Source of the DNA: Bin87 sp965219925
Lineage (GTDB): Bacteria > Chloroflexota > Dehalococcoidia > Lucifugimonadales > UBA3495
Length of the DNA: 64,000 nucleotides
Direction: 5' to 3'
NCBI GenBank assembly: GCA_965219925.1
Contig: OZ244795.1
Location: forward strand, 2,976,001 to 3,040,000
This document shows positions 35,680-44,387 of this stretch, piece by piece. The notes under the pieces were generated by a model that was given only the letters and a program-made list of their open reading frames with translations, was not told where the DNA came from and did not search any database. The stretch's first letter is position 1. Every line of letters begins with the position of its first letter. Position numbers and translations under genes: made by a program.

Positions 35680-36612
35680 TTATACGTTGCGCAGTTTCGG
35701 GTCCAGGCGATCACGCACCCAGTCGCCAAAGAGGTTCAACGACAGTACCGTTAGCAAAATAGCGACGCCGGGGAACATAGCCACCCACCAGGCGTCAGTG
35801 ATCAGTTCTCTACCGTCAGAGACCATCAGCCCCCATGCCGGGGTAGGCTTGGGGATGCCGGCTCCCAGGAAACTCAGAGTTGCTTCCAGCAGGATCACCT
35901 GGCCAATTTCCAGGGTGCCAAGGACAATGATGGTATTCAGGACGTTGGGAAAAATGTGGCGGCCCATGATGCGGCTGTTGGATGATCCCGCCACCCGGGA
36001 CCGGGCGACAAAATCCTGACTTTTAATGCTCAGGGTGTCTCCTCGCACCATGCGGGCGTAACGGGACCAGAAAACACCGCCAATAACCACAATGACTGTG
36101 CCAAAGCTGGCTCCAATTGCGGACACCAGCACCAGGGCCAAAAGAATGGCCGGTATGGAAAGGCCGATGTCCACCACCCTCATCACCAGGTGATCAATCC
36201 ACCCGCCGAAAAATCCCGCCATTAGCCCAAGGACAGTGCCGATGAGTCCGGCAATGAAAACGGCGATCAGTGAGACGGTTAGTGAGACGCGGGCCCCATG
36301 AATGATGCGGCTCAGCATATCCCGGCCCTGCTTGTCGGTGCCCAGGATGTGTTGCCATGTACCGCCCGCCTTAACCTCCACTCCGTTTACCACCTCCGGA
36401 TTGGTCCAGACCGGTGGACGCAAGCGGTTCGGCAAGCTGCCTTTCAGCGGATCGTGGGGCGCCACCTGGTTGGCGAAAATGGCTGGAATTACCAGCACGA
36501 TCAACAATATTGCAACGGGTATGACTGGCAATCGTTGATCTTTAAAAACAGCTCGCCAGCCGGCCAGAGCTCTTAGTCCCGGGAATCGCTGGGGTAGCGC
36601 TATGCCTGCCAT
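35680..36612 (-). CDS. ABC transporter permease, DppC/OppC type
   Basis: A 310-residue inner-membrane permease. ATG 36612 follows CGGAGAAACT and gives a normal-length protein; longer in-frame starts add an unlikely polar N-terminus. It has the OppC N-terminal domain with FANQVAPHDPLKGSL and LGTDKQGRDMLSRIIHGARVSL, five to six membrane segments, and the EAA loop for docking an ATPase (QDFVARSRVAGSSNSRIMGRH). It pairs with the DppB-type gene upstream to form the channel for a peptide-type ABC importer. Confidence 0.93.
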   Translation of the reverse strand: MAGIALPQRFPGLRALAGWRAVFKDQRLPVIPVAILLIVLVIPAIFANQVAPHDPLKGSLPNRLRPPVWTNPEVVNGVEVKAGGTWQHILGTDKQGRDMLSRIIHGARVSLTVSLIAVFIAGLIGTVLGLMAGFFGGWIDHLVMRVVDIGLSIPAILLALVLVSAIGASFGTVIVVIGGVFWSRYARMVRGDTLSIKSQDFVARSRVAGSSNSRIMGRHIFPNVLNTIIVLGTLEIGQVILLEATLSFLGAGIPKPTPAWGLMVSDGRELITDAWWVAMFPGVAILLTVLSLNLFGDWVRDRLDPKLRNV

Positions 36613-36797
36613 AGTTTCTCCGTACTCTTTCCTGTATTCGTGGTGGAGGTATCGCACTGCGCTTTCAACTCGGCGATATCCCTGAGTCGCAGTACGCTGA
36701 TAAATTCGGTGTGAATCAAATGTTGTGTAATCTATGATTGAAATGCCGGTCAACTCCGTAGATCGGCCAATGCAGCTGAGTAAATAGACCGCGCAGA

Positions 36798-37718
36798 TCA
36801 GTCATACCTGATGCGAGGGTCCAGGTAGGCGTACATGATGTCCACCGCCAGGTTGGCGAAGATGTAAATGGTTGCGAAGAAAAGCACAACCGTCTGTACA
36901 ACCTGAAAATCACGAGCCCTAACGGCGTCAATCGCCAGTAACCCGACCCCGGGCCAGGCGAATACGGTTTCGGTGACTACCGAACCGGTGAGGAAACTCC
37001 CCAGGATAAGTCCAAAGTAGGTGAGCGGAGTAATGAGGGCGTTGCGCAAGCAGTGCTTCCAGATTACTTTCCTCTCAGACAGACCTTTGATGCGGGCCAG
37101 TTTCACGAATTCGGTATCCAAAACTTCCAGTAGCGAAGAACGAGTCAGCCTCATGATTGCGGCTACCTGGAACCATCCGAGGGCAACGGCGGGTAGGATC
37201 ATGTGGCTTAACCCACCCTTCCCTGATGTGGGGAGCAGGTCCAGTTGGACGGCGAAAATCCACATCAAGACGATTCCAAGCCAAAAAGACGGCAAGGACT
37301 GGCCCAGCAAAGCTATCAGCTTACCGGCGTAGTCGATTGGGGAGTCTTTCTTCACCGCCGCAATCACGCCGATAGGTACCGCAATGATCACACTTAATAC
37401 GAGCGCCAGGGCCGCCAACTGGAGGGTAGCCGGGAACCGGCTGGTTACTAATTCCCAGGCGGTTTTGTCCTGCCATTTGAAGGAATTGCCAAAGTTTCCG
37501 TGCATGATGTTGTTAACGTACTTGAAGTACTGTAAGGGAAGAGGCTTATCCAACCCCCAGACTCTTTCAACCCGATCAAAGTCTTCCTGGGTAGCTTCAA
37601 TCGGAAGCAGTACGTCCAGGGGGTTACCGGTGATACGGGCCAGGCTAAAGACGATAATACTGATCGCCACCAGGGCAATCATGGAATGGAACACGCGAAC
37701 AATAATAAAACGCTGCAT
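36798..37718 (-). CDS. ABC transporter permease, DppB/OppB type
   Basis: A 306-residue permease; ATG 37718 behind AAAGGAATAAAG gives the typical MQRFIIVRVFHSM start. It has the OppB features: six membrane segments, GLDKPLPLQYFKYV in the first periplasmic loop, GNFGNSFKWQ, and the EAA loop TEFVKLARIKGLSERKVIWKH. It is the first gene of the locus, 185 bp upstream of dppC. No ATPase (DppD/DppF) gene is found before or after, so ATP hydrolysis must come from subunits encoded elsewhere. Confidence 0.93.
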   Translation of the reverse strand: MQRFIIVRVFHSMIALVAISIIVFSLARITGNPLDVLLPIEATQEDFDRVERVWGLDKPLPLQYFKYVNNIMHGNFGNSFKWQDKTAWELVTSRFPATLQLAALALVLSVIIAVPIGVIAAVKKDSPIDYAGKLIALLGQSLPSFWLGIVLMWIFAVQLDLLPTSGKGGLSHMILPAVALGWFQVAAIMRLTRSSLLEVLDTEFVKLARIKGLSERKVIWKHCLRNALITPLTYFGLILGSFLTGSVVTETVFAWPGVGLLAIDAVRARDFQVVQTVVLFFATIYIFANLAVDIMYAYLDPRIRYD

Positions 37719-38252
37719 CTTTATTCCTTTTGCTTCCTTATCGTATTCGGCGCCAACGCAGACTGAGAAACGGGTCACGTCTTACGGCGGCGCCTGGGAA
37801 TATCTTCGCGTATCAGACGATGCACATCACCATCGTGGGTGTTCGGCACTGAGGAATTTGCGTTTACCGGGATACGTTGTTCTCAGGGTGGGTCTGGATG
37901 CGTCCCGACTCGTTTCCGCAGCCGAGCGCCTCAGATCGTTTTACGATATGGGACACGTATAACCCTTGGAAGAAGGTAGGCCACCCAAATCAGGTATTTC
38001 GGCAGTGGCTTTTCGATGCAATGGCGAATCTCCGGTTCTGGAAACTACCTCCCGTTGACGCGTGTGATGCGCCGGTCAACGCCTGATTTGGTATCATCAA
38101 ACCTGCAACTAATCAGGCCGAAAAATGACTTTCAGAGAAAAATTTACTTCGATTACAATCTAATCATTGCTAATTATCGGGATTTTACCACAATTATATC
38201 GATTCACAATAGTATAAATTCCTATTGTTTGATACAGGGACGCTGCTGTAAT
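37719..38252. other. Leader region of the ABC locus, with an AT-rich stretch
   Basis: The first 390 bp hold no supported gene. From about 38105 to 38235 the sequence is markedly AT-rich against its surroundings and contains TATAAT on the minus strand (38198-38193), without a good -35 box. This is the likely promoter and regulatory region for the permease and binding-protein genes. Confidence 0.35.
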
Positions 38253-38420
38253 CCGGGTCATTCGGTTGTCATTGCGAGGAGCGCAGCCGCTCATGGTGAG
38301 CCTGTGGAACCACGTGGCAATCTCGTTGAGGTTGAGCACGTGCCGGGGAACCATCATTGCTACGGCGACGAGATTGCCACGCTGCGCTCGCAATGACATG
38401 AGGAAAACCGAAAGGCCCTG
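38253..38420. repeat. MITE-like palindromic repeat with 10-bp flanking duplication
   Basis: A 168-bp element with ends CCGGGTCATTCGGTT and AACCGAAAGGCCCTG and TCATTGCGAGGAGCGCAG-type inner arms. It is flanked by CTGCTGTAAT (38243-38252) and CTGCTGCAGT (38421-38430), 8 of 10 bases alike, a decayed target-site duplication. Confidence 0.75.
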
Positions 38421-38580
38421 CTGCTGCAGTCCGCTTATTTGGATCAGGCTCATATTCCCAGGGCCAGCAACTCGACGGAGTTGGAACATGCCGGCAACGG
38501 TCGCTGCCGTTCCGGTCGGCGAGAAAAGCCATCGCCCCAAACCTCAAGGCGGAGGTGAATCGGCCTGACGGGACTCAACC

Positions 38581-38609
38581 AAAAAGACCCCCAGATCTTC
38601 GGGAGTCTT
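38581..38609 (-). terminator. Terminator of the LLM oxidoreductase gene
   Basis: On the minus strand GAAGACTCCC, a short loop, then GGGGGTCTTTTTGG forms a 9-bp stem with a T run, a good factor-independent terminator. It stands about 320 bp beyond the oxidoreductase stop. On the plus strand the same hairpin is followed by CTCATTTTG. Confidence 0.6.
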
Positions 38610-38639
38610 CTCATTTTGAGGCGTTTACACGAAATCTGG

Positions 38640-38870
38640 GAACATGCTTACCGGCAGGGGGGCTCACGCTTACCCACTTTGTCAAACCAAACCGGCCCAC
38701 TGTCATTGCAAGGATCTTCCGCTCATCCTGAGCCCGTCGAGGGACGTGGTAATCTCGGTGCCCCACCCCGCTCATCCTGAGCCTGTCGAAGGACGGTCGA
38801 CAATGGTTCGACAAGCTCACCATGAGCGGAGGTCGGAGGACCTTTGAATAGACCCTGATGAGCCGGCAGG
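38640..38870. repeat. Composite of dispersed repeat fragments
   Basis: Begins with GCTCACGCTTACCCACTTTGTCAAACC, then TCATTGCAAGGATC, two successive CTCATCCTGAGCC cores and the TTCGACAAGCTCACCATGAGCGGAGG arm ending near CCTTTGAATAGACCCTG. Several repeat types have inserted into or recombined with one another. No gene is supported although the repeat is open in several frames. Confidence 0.55.
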
Positions 38871-38927
38871 GTGCAGTAGAACGACACCGACGCCCGCGGT
38901 GGTGGAGCGCCCCCCGCCCCGCCGGGG

Positions 38928-39956
38928 TTACTTGAAGCCGGGGACTACCTTCTCGGTCAGCATACGCACAGAAGCCATCACGCGGTCGTTGGGTATCTGG
39001 CCGCCGTAGTTGGTCTCCAGCACAACGCCGGAGATGTCCAGTTCTTCCTGATATTCTTCCAGTCGTTCGGTCACTTCCTGGGGTGTGCCAAACATAACCC
39101 GCCGTTGCAGAATCTCTTCGTACGGGATATTGGCCGTTTGCCGCAGCCGTTCCACTCCTTCCTCGCTGGCCGCGGTCTTGATGAGTTCCGTGGCGGCATA
39201 CTGGATGGCATGGATGGCGCTGTCTTTCGGTTCCTCCTGAGCTTTGGAAGTGGTCTCCGCCACGTATGCGGGGATGCGGAGGGTTACCTCACCTGGGCCA
39301 TCCCAGCCGGCTTCTTTCCGGGCGGTGCGGTATAGTTCGAGCCGTTCCTTGAGGGCCGGAATGCCCGCCGCGGCGCTGATGAAGATGGGATGCCCCAACT
39401 TGCCAACAAGGGGGAATGTGTCTGCCGAGGCCACGGCGATGCGTGTCGGGGGATATGGCTGCTGGAAAGGCTGGGGAACGACCTGCACGTCGTCGTAAGA
39501 ATAGAAGTCGCCCTGGTGGGAGAAGTTCTCTCCTTTCCAGGCGGCCATGATTACCTGCAGCGCTTCAAAAAATCTGCCGCGGCTTTCGGAGTACGGGATG
39601 TTGTAGCCCTGGTAATACTTGGTCAGGCCACTGCGTCCAATGCCGAAATCGAAGCGTCCCCGGCTGATGTGGTCGACAGTCGCCGCTTCCTCCGCCACTC
39701 TCAGCGGATTGGTCAACGGTAAGACTTGCACCGCCAGCCCAACGCGGATAGTTGAAGTGCGGGCGGCGATGGCGCTGGCAATGATGAGAGGTGAGGCCAG
39801 GACAGACCGGTCCGGAGTGAAATGGTGTTCGGCCAGCCAGACCGAGTCGATGCCCATCTTCTCCGCCTCAGCGACCTGATTGAAAGATTCCTCAAAGGCT
39901 TCTGCCTGGGTCATGTCCCCTCGGACGTGGAAGTCGGTGAACATACCGAAGTTCAT
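38928..39956 (-). CDS. LLM-class flavin-dependent oxidoreductase
   Basis: A 342-residue luciferase-like monooxygenase-fold protein. ATG 39956 is used since it starts MNFGMFTDFHV and follows GAGGAGCAGGCC; longer in-frame starts pass into repeat DNA. Typical segments are SVWLAEHHFTPDRSVLASPL (with the conserved EHH), TIRVGLAVQVLPLTNPLRVAEE, DHISRGRFDFGIGRSG and the C-terminal MFGTPQEVTERL. Members use FMNH2 or F420H2 to oxidise small organic compounds. Substrate and flavin type are not determined. It precedes, at some distance, a group of CoA-dependent catabolic genes on the same strand. Confidence 0.9.
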   Translation of the reverse strand: MNFGMFTDFHVRGDMTQAEAFEESFNQVAEAEKMGIDSVWLAEHHFTPDRSVLASPLIIASAIAARTSTIRVGLAVQVLPLTNPLRVAEEAATVDHISRGRFDFGIGRSGLTKYYQGYNIPYSESRGRFFEALQVIMAAWKGENFSHQGDFYSYDDVQVVPQPFQQPYPPTRIAVASADTFPLVGKLGHPIFISAAAGIPALKERLELYRTARKEAGWDGPGEVTLRIPAYVAETTSKAQEEPKDSAIHAIQYAATELIKTAASEEGVERLRQTANIPYEEILQRRVMFGTPQEVTERLEEYQEELDISGVVLETNYGGQIPNDRVMASVRMLTEKVVPGFK

Positions 39957-40444
39957 GGCCTGCTCCTCGGCGAAATCAGGATGCTCCGCCCATGCCGAAC
40001 CAATGGCAGGTTCGCGAGACGTGCTGGAGCGAGCATACACCGGGGTAGAAACCCGTTCAACCCCGGCGTTTCCCTCGTGCGTACCCACTTTGTCATTGCG
40101 AGCGTAGTCCCTTGTCATTGCGAGGAGCACAGCGACGTGGCAATCTCGTTGGCGCAGGAAGGGATGTTGCCCCTTGCGAGATTGCCACGTCGCTACCGCT
40201 CCTCGCAATGACAGGGGTCCTTCGACGGGCTCAGGATGAGCGGAAGATACTCGGATTGACAGATCAGAGCGGGTACGCGTGAGTGGCGTTTCCGCAGGTG
40301 GTTACAGGCTCAGAATCGGCCTGACAACAAGATTGGACACTGAGGCGTTACCCTTAGATGTCGGCGGGTGCGTGGAGTGAGTCCCGCCCAGCGGCGGCCG
40401 GCATGAAAACCCCCACCGGTTCCGAGGCTAACGGGGCGGTTGGT
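39957..40444. repeat. MITE-like repeat with near-perfect 10-bp flanking duplication
   Basis: A 210-bp element occupies 40074-40283, with ends CTCGTGCGTACCCACTTTG and GCGGGTACGCGTGAG and TCATTGCGAGGAGCACAGCGACG-type arms. It is flanked by CGGCGTTTCC (40064-40073) and TGGCGTTTCC (40284-40293), 9 of 10 bases alike. The rest of the gap shows no gene. Confidence 0.75.
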
Positions 40445-41854
40445 TCACGGTGCAGAGGATTGTTCAGTATCAGCCAAGTCCGCAAGATGTCGTCGGTAGT
40501 CAACGTCGTAATCCACTGTCCAACCCAATTCGACCTGGCGTTCCAACGGGACGGACGCAGGTATCCGAGCCCCTTCCAATGTTCGTCCAACGGCGTTGCT
40601 GTTCTCCAGTTCTGCGATCCGGGGTTGTGAAAGTCCCAACACTTTAGACAACACGTAACTATTGTCCTCTCCCAACAGAGGGGCAGGTTTGCGGATATGA
40701 ATCTCGTTATCTGACATTTTCCATCCGCGACCCAGGTATTCCTGCCGCCCCAACCCGGTTTCGGGTTTGTGATCCACTGCTTCGAAGTAACCTCTGGCTC
40801 GGAAATTGGGATCAGATAGCAATCCCTTCCCATCGAGGACCGGGCCGGCGGGTACTCCCCTTTGTTGCAGCAAATGCATGATCTCGTATTGGGACTTGTC
40901 AGAAGTCCATCCTGCAATCAATGTGTCCAGTTCGTCCTGATGTGTGTGCCGCGACGCGACATCGGCGAACCTGGGGTCGGTAATCAGCTGAGGCAATCCG
41001 ATGACGGCGCAAATTTCCTGCCACTCGTTTTCGTCCCGCGCCGCGATGACTACCCACTCGTCCGGTCCGCGACATGGGTAACAACCGTGGGGCGCCAGGC
41101 GCTCGTGGCGGTTGCCCAGGCGACGGGTTCGCCGGCCGTTATAGGCGAAATCCAGCAGACCTTCCCCCATGAAGGAAACGCCCACCTGGTACATCGCCAG
41201 GTCTATCCAGGTTCCCTGGCCGGTACGGGCCCGGTGGAACAGGCTGGCGAGTACCGCCAACTGCGCCGTCCAGCTTGCCAGGAAGTCGGTATAGGAATTG
41301 GCAATCTTGTTGGGCACAGTTCCGGGAGCCGAACGGCCGTCGGGATCAACATCCAGGTAACCCATGAACGCGCCAGTGCCGTGGGTCGGTTCCAGGGCGG
41401 TGGCCATCGCCCCGAAGTTGGTCCAGGGGCCGGAATGACCATAGCCGGTGTTTGAAACCATAATCAAATCCGGTTTGATGGCCTTGAGGTGCGCGTAGCT
41501 CAGTTCAAATCGGTGCATGACGCGGGGCGTGAAATTCTCCAGCAGAACATCAGACACCGCTATTAGCTGGCGCAGTACCTCGAGGGCGGCGCCTGAGCGC
41601 AGGTCCAGCGTCAGGCTCAACTTGCCCCGGTTCAACGTGTTGAAAGTGCCGCCGCGCTCCCAATAAAGTTCGCCGGGCTCATTGTCCGGATACGGCCCGT
41701 TGAGGGTGCGGGTGGTATCGACAAACTGATTATGGTGAGTGTCCACCTTGATGACTTCAGCGCCAAGGTCGGCCAGGTAGGCCCCACAGTAGGGCATGGC
41801 GAACACCCGGCTGAGGTCCACGACGCGGATCCCCTGTAACGGCAGAGAGGTCAT
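40445..41854 (-). CDS. CaiB/BaiF family CoA-transferase
   Basis: A 469-residue family III CoA-transferase. It opens LPLQGIRVVDLSRVFAMPYCG and AYLADLGAEVIKVDTH, then has the CoA-binding-side YWERGGTFNTLNRGKLSLTLDL, VLLENFTPRVMHRFEL, SNTGYGHSGPW, and a C-terminal RGYFEAVDH. These enzymes move CoA from one acyl-CoA to another carboxylic acid, often in degradation of carnitine, oxalate, bile acids or aromatic acids. It is the last gene of a three-gene run with another CaiB homologue and a dehydratase. Substrate unknown. Confidence 0.92.
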   Translation of the reverse strand: MTSLPLQGIRVVDLSRVFAMPYCGAYLADLGAEVIKVDTHHNQFVDTTRTLNGPYPDNEPGELYWERGGTFNTLNRGKLSLTLDLRSGAALEVLRQLIAVSDVLLENFTPRVMHRFELSYAHLKAIKPDLIMVSNTGYGHSGPWTNFGAMATALEPTHGTGAFMGYLDVDPDGRSAPGTVPNKIANSYTDFLASWTAQLAVLASLFHRARTGQGTWIDLAMYQVGVSFMGEGLLDFAYNGRRTRRLGNRHERLAPHGCYPCRGPDEWVVIAARDENEWQEICAVIGLPQLITDPRFADVASRHTHQDELDTLIAGWTSDKSQYEIMHLLQQRGVPAGPVLDGKGLLSDPNFRARGYFEAVDHKPETGLGRQEYLGRGWKMSDNEIHIRKPAPLLGEDNSYVLSKVLGLSQPRIAELENSNAVGRTLEGARIPASVPLERQVELGWTVDYDVDYRRHLADLADTEQSSAP

Positions 41855-41894
41855 GTTTTCCGTTGCACCCTGAACACTTGCAAGATTGGTGTCA

Positions 41895-43088
41895 TCAGAT
41901 CGTACCGGTCGTACTCAGCAGCGCCAGTTCATCATCGGAAAAACCCAACTCATCGCGGTAGATTTCCAGGTTGTGTTGACCCAATAGCGGGGCGGCACGC
42001 GGTGCGGAATGCTCCATGGACGATAATCTGGGGCCCATGCCCGGGTAATCTACGGCGCCGGCAACGGGGTGGTCGACCGGCTTGAAGAACTCCCGGTCCC
42101 GCAGGTGCGGGCATTCGTAAAGATCGCCCGCGTCTTGAGCCATACCGAAAACGAGCCTTCGCTCACCGGATGCCTGGAACAGCGGCTTTCGATCCCATTC
42201 GCCCAAACCCTTGATTAACAACTCATTCAGCTCTTCACCGAACTCGATGCGTCCGGCTCCGGTTGCGAAACGTGGGTCGCGCAGTTCTTCCAGCCCGATC
42301 AAATCAGCCACGGTTTCCCAGGGTTGCGAACCCTGCACAGAAGGTATCACGTAACCGTCGCGGGCTGGCATGAGTTCCTCGAATCCCGATCCCCGGACTG
42401 GCCGTCGTCCTTTGATGGCGCCCATGTAACTATAGTAAGGCGCCGCCTGCACCAGGTGGGATGCCAGGCACTCCACCGTTGACACGTCGATACATTGTCC
42501 GCGGCCGGTGGCAAGACGCTGGAACAGGGCCGCAGTAGTGGCGACGGCGCCGTTTATCCCCGCCACGTAGAAAGACTGGTTCAAGGCGTTACGCAAAGGC
42601 TCCCGGTCTGAGTCGCCGGAGTGGTACATGAGACCGCTTATGGCGTAGGCGACTATATCGGTGGCCGCCAGGTTGCGGTATGGTCCGGTCTGTCCAAAGG
42701 GCGTAATAGACGTAACAATCAGTCCTGGATACGTGGTTTGCAGCTCGTCCCGCTGCACGTTTGGGACCGGTGTTTGGTCGGGGGAAAAGTTTTCAACCAG
42801 GACGTCGGCGGTTTCCATCAATGCCGCCAGCAACCTGGCGCCGGAATCGCTGGCAGGATCCAGGGTAACGCCCCGTTTATTGGTATTGAGGTAAAGGAAC
42901 GGTATGCTTTTGTCAGGGTCCGGATCATCATCCACGAAGGGTCCCGCGCGGCGGGCTTCATCGCCCACCGGAGGCGGTTCGATCTTGATAACGTCAGCGC
43001 CGTAATCGGCGAGAAGCCGGGAGCAGAACGGGGCCGAAACATTTCCGCCCATTTCCAGCACTCTTATTCCGCTCAGGATGCCGATCAT
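41895..43088 (-). CDS. CaiB/BaiF family CoA-transferase (second)
   Basis: A 397-residue family III CoA-transferase. The start at ATG 43088 overlaps the stop of the upstream dehydratase gene by four bases, so the in-frame start at 43109 is not used. It begins MIGILSGIRVLEMGGNVSAPFC and has LLADYGADVIKIEPPPVGD, LYLNTNKRGVTLD, VLVENFSPDQ, and SITPFGQTGPYRN. It is only distantly related to the adjacent family member, so the two probably form a hetero-complex or act on two substrates of one pathway. Confidence 0.92.
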   Translation of the reverse strand: MIGILSGIRVLEMGGNVSAPFCSRLLADYGADVIKIEPPPVGDEARRAGPFVDDDPDPDKSIPFLYLNTNKRGVTLDPASDSGARLLAALMETADVLVENFSPDQTPVPNVQRDELQTTYPGLIVTSITPFGQTGPYRNLAATDIVAYAISGLMYHSGDSDREPLRNALNQSFYVAGINGAVATTAALFQRLATGRGQCIDVSTVECLASHLVQAAPYYSYMGAIKGRRPVRGSGFEELMPARDGYVIPSVQGSQPWETVADLIGLEELRDPRFATGAGRIEFGEELNELLIKGLGEWDRKPLFQASGERRLVFGMAQDAGDLYECPHLRDREFFKPVDHPVAGAVDYPGMGPRLSSMEHSAPRAAPLLGQHNLEIYRDELGFSDDELALLSTTGTI

Positions 43089-44158
43089 TCCCAAGGTTCC
43101 TCTTCCCACGCCAAGGGCAGCGATTGTCCCCGTTTGGGGAGAACCACCGTTGCAACGCCGGCTGCGGTTTGGGTTCCCCGGTCGTTGCGGAGCGCAACCT
43201 GGCAGTCTACATGCCCAAAGTCGCCGACTTCGCGTTTGTTGGTGACCGTCCCGAAAGCGGTCAACGTGTCGCCGGGGTAGTCCATGCCGCGATGTTCCAC
43301 GTAGAAACGTTTGAACCAGCCTTGCTCACCCGCGAAATCCAGCAGCAGCTGTCCCAGGTACTGGTTCTTCAACGACCCGTTGACGACCACGTTGGCGAGT
43401 CCCTGATGCAGCTGAGCGAACGGGAGGTCCCAGTGTATTCGGGCGTAGTTTCCGTTGGCCGCCGCCCACCGGATAAGATGCGTGGTAGTCATTGGCCCCT
43501 TAACCACCGATGGCAGTTCCATTCCCACGGTAACGTCTTCAAAGTGATGTTGGGATTGGGCGGAGGGATTGGGTTTGGGGAGAATGATCTCCGGGTCAGG
43601 TGGTGCGACGGGAACGGTGGTCAGGTGTTCGGCAACCTGGGCGACGTCGCTGGGCTGTTCTCCGGCGGGTAGAGACCGATGAATGCTGACGCGCTTCGCC
43701 TTGCTCAACGTGTTCCCATGCTGGTCGGTTTGCGTTTCTTCACGGACTATGAAAACTAGCGGCCCGGACCGTCCCGATTTTTCAAAAATGTCCAGGATGC
43801 GAAACCGCCGGGTGATCCACGAATTGACGTAAGCCGGCGCGAGAAACTGCCAATCGCTGCCTCCGTTGAGGCCGTAACTGTTGAATGGCAAGGGTACTTC
43901 GAAGTGCCACTCCTGCCCCGCGCCAAAGTATCCGATGGGCGGCGCAATATCCTTCCAGGCGGCGAGGGGAGGACACAACAGCCCGCCGAACCGGCTCTGT
44001 TCGGCGTAGCTGGAGTCTACATATAGTGGGTTGTAGTCTTCTATTGCGTCGGCCACATCGTAGGCCATCTCGGCGCTGATGGGAAACCGGTTCCGTTCGG
44101 GCGGAGATTCCTGGCCTATAAGCGCAGCTACTTCCTCGGTTATAAGACTATCGGGCAT
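43085..44158 (-). CDS. FAS1-like dehydratase / MaoC hot-dog protein
   Basis: A 357-residue double hot-dog protein. The N-terminal half (20-160) resembles the FAS1-like dehydratase domain: DYNPLYVDSSYAEQSRFGGLLCPPL and a mid-domain strand. The C-terminal half (about 205-350) is MaoC-like, with THLIRWAAANGNYARIHWDL in place of the usual FSxxSGDxNPxH hydratase motif, so the catalytic Asp/His positions are altered (Asn and His). It likely hydrates or dehydrates an enoyl-CoA of the pathway fed by the neighbouring CoA-transferases, with which it is translationally coupled. GAGCAACGCC stands before ATG 44158. Confidence 0.85.
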   Translation of the reverse strand: MPDSLITEEVAALIGQESPPERNRFPISAEMAYDVADAIEDYNPLYVDSSYAEQSRFGGLLCPPLAAWKDIAPPIGYFGAGQEWHFEVPLPFNSYGLNGGSDWQFLAPAYVNSWITRRFRILDIFEKSGRSGPLVFIVREETQTDQHGNTLSKAKRVSIHRSLPAGEQPSDVAQVAEHLTTVPVAPPDPEIILPKPNPSAQSQHHFEDVTVGMELPSVVKGPMTTTHLIRWAAANGNYARIHWDLPFAQLHQGLANVVVNGSLKNQYLGQLLLDFAGEQGWFKRFYVEHRGMDYPGDTLTAFGTVTNKREVGDFGHVDCQVALRNDRGTQTAAGVATVVLPKRGQSLPLAWEEEPWE

Positions 44159-44387
44159 CTGGCGTTGCTCCTGTTAGCGGCTTGGTCTGCCGACCAGGGT
44201 TGGCGCGAGGCAACCCGAGAGCGGTCAGATTCATCGGTGGTTGTGCGGCGGGTTGGTCACCGTTCATACACCGAGGAGATTCTAGCCGAACGATCGCGAA
44301 TCTTCAAACGACAGGCTCAGGATGTGTGGGAAATTTATGTTAGTGTACGGCCGAGGGGCCACGGATAATCGCCGCCTGCGCCGCCGG

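Noticed and set aside
38160..38847. Several open frames giving peptides such as AHPEPVEGR and QAHHERRSED
   Set aside because: They are translations of the dispersed palindromic repeats, and the same peptides occur at every repeat copy in the window.
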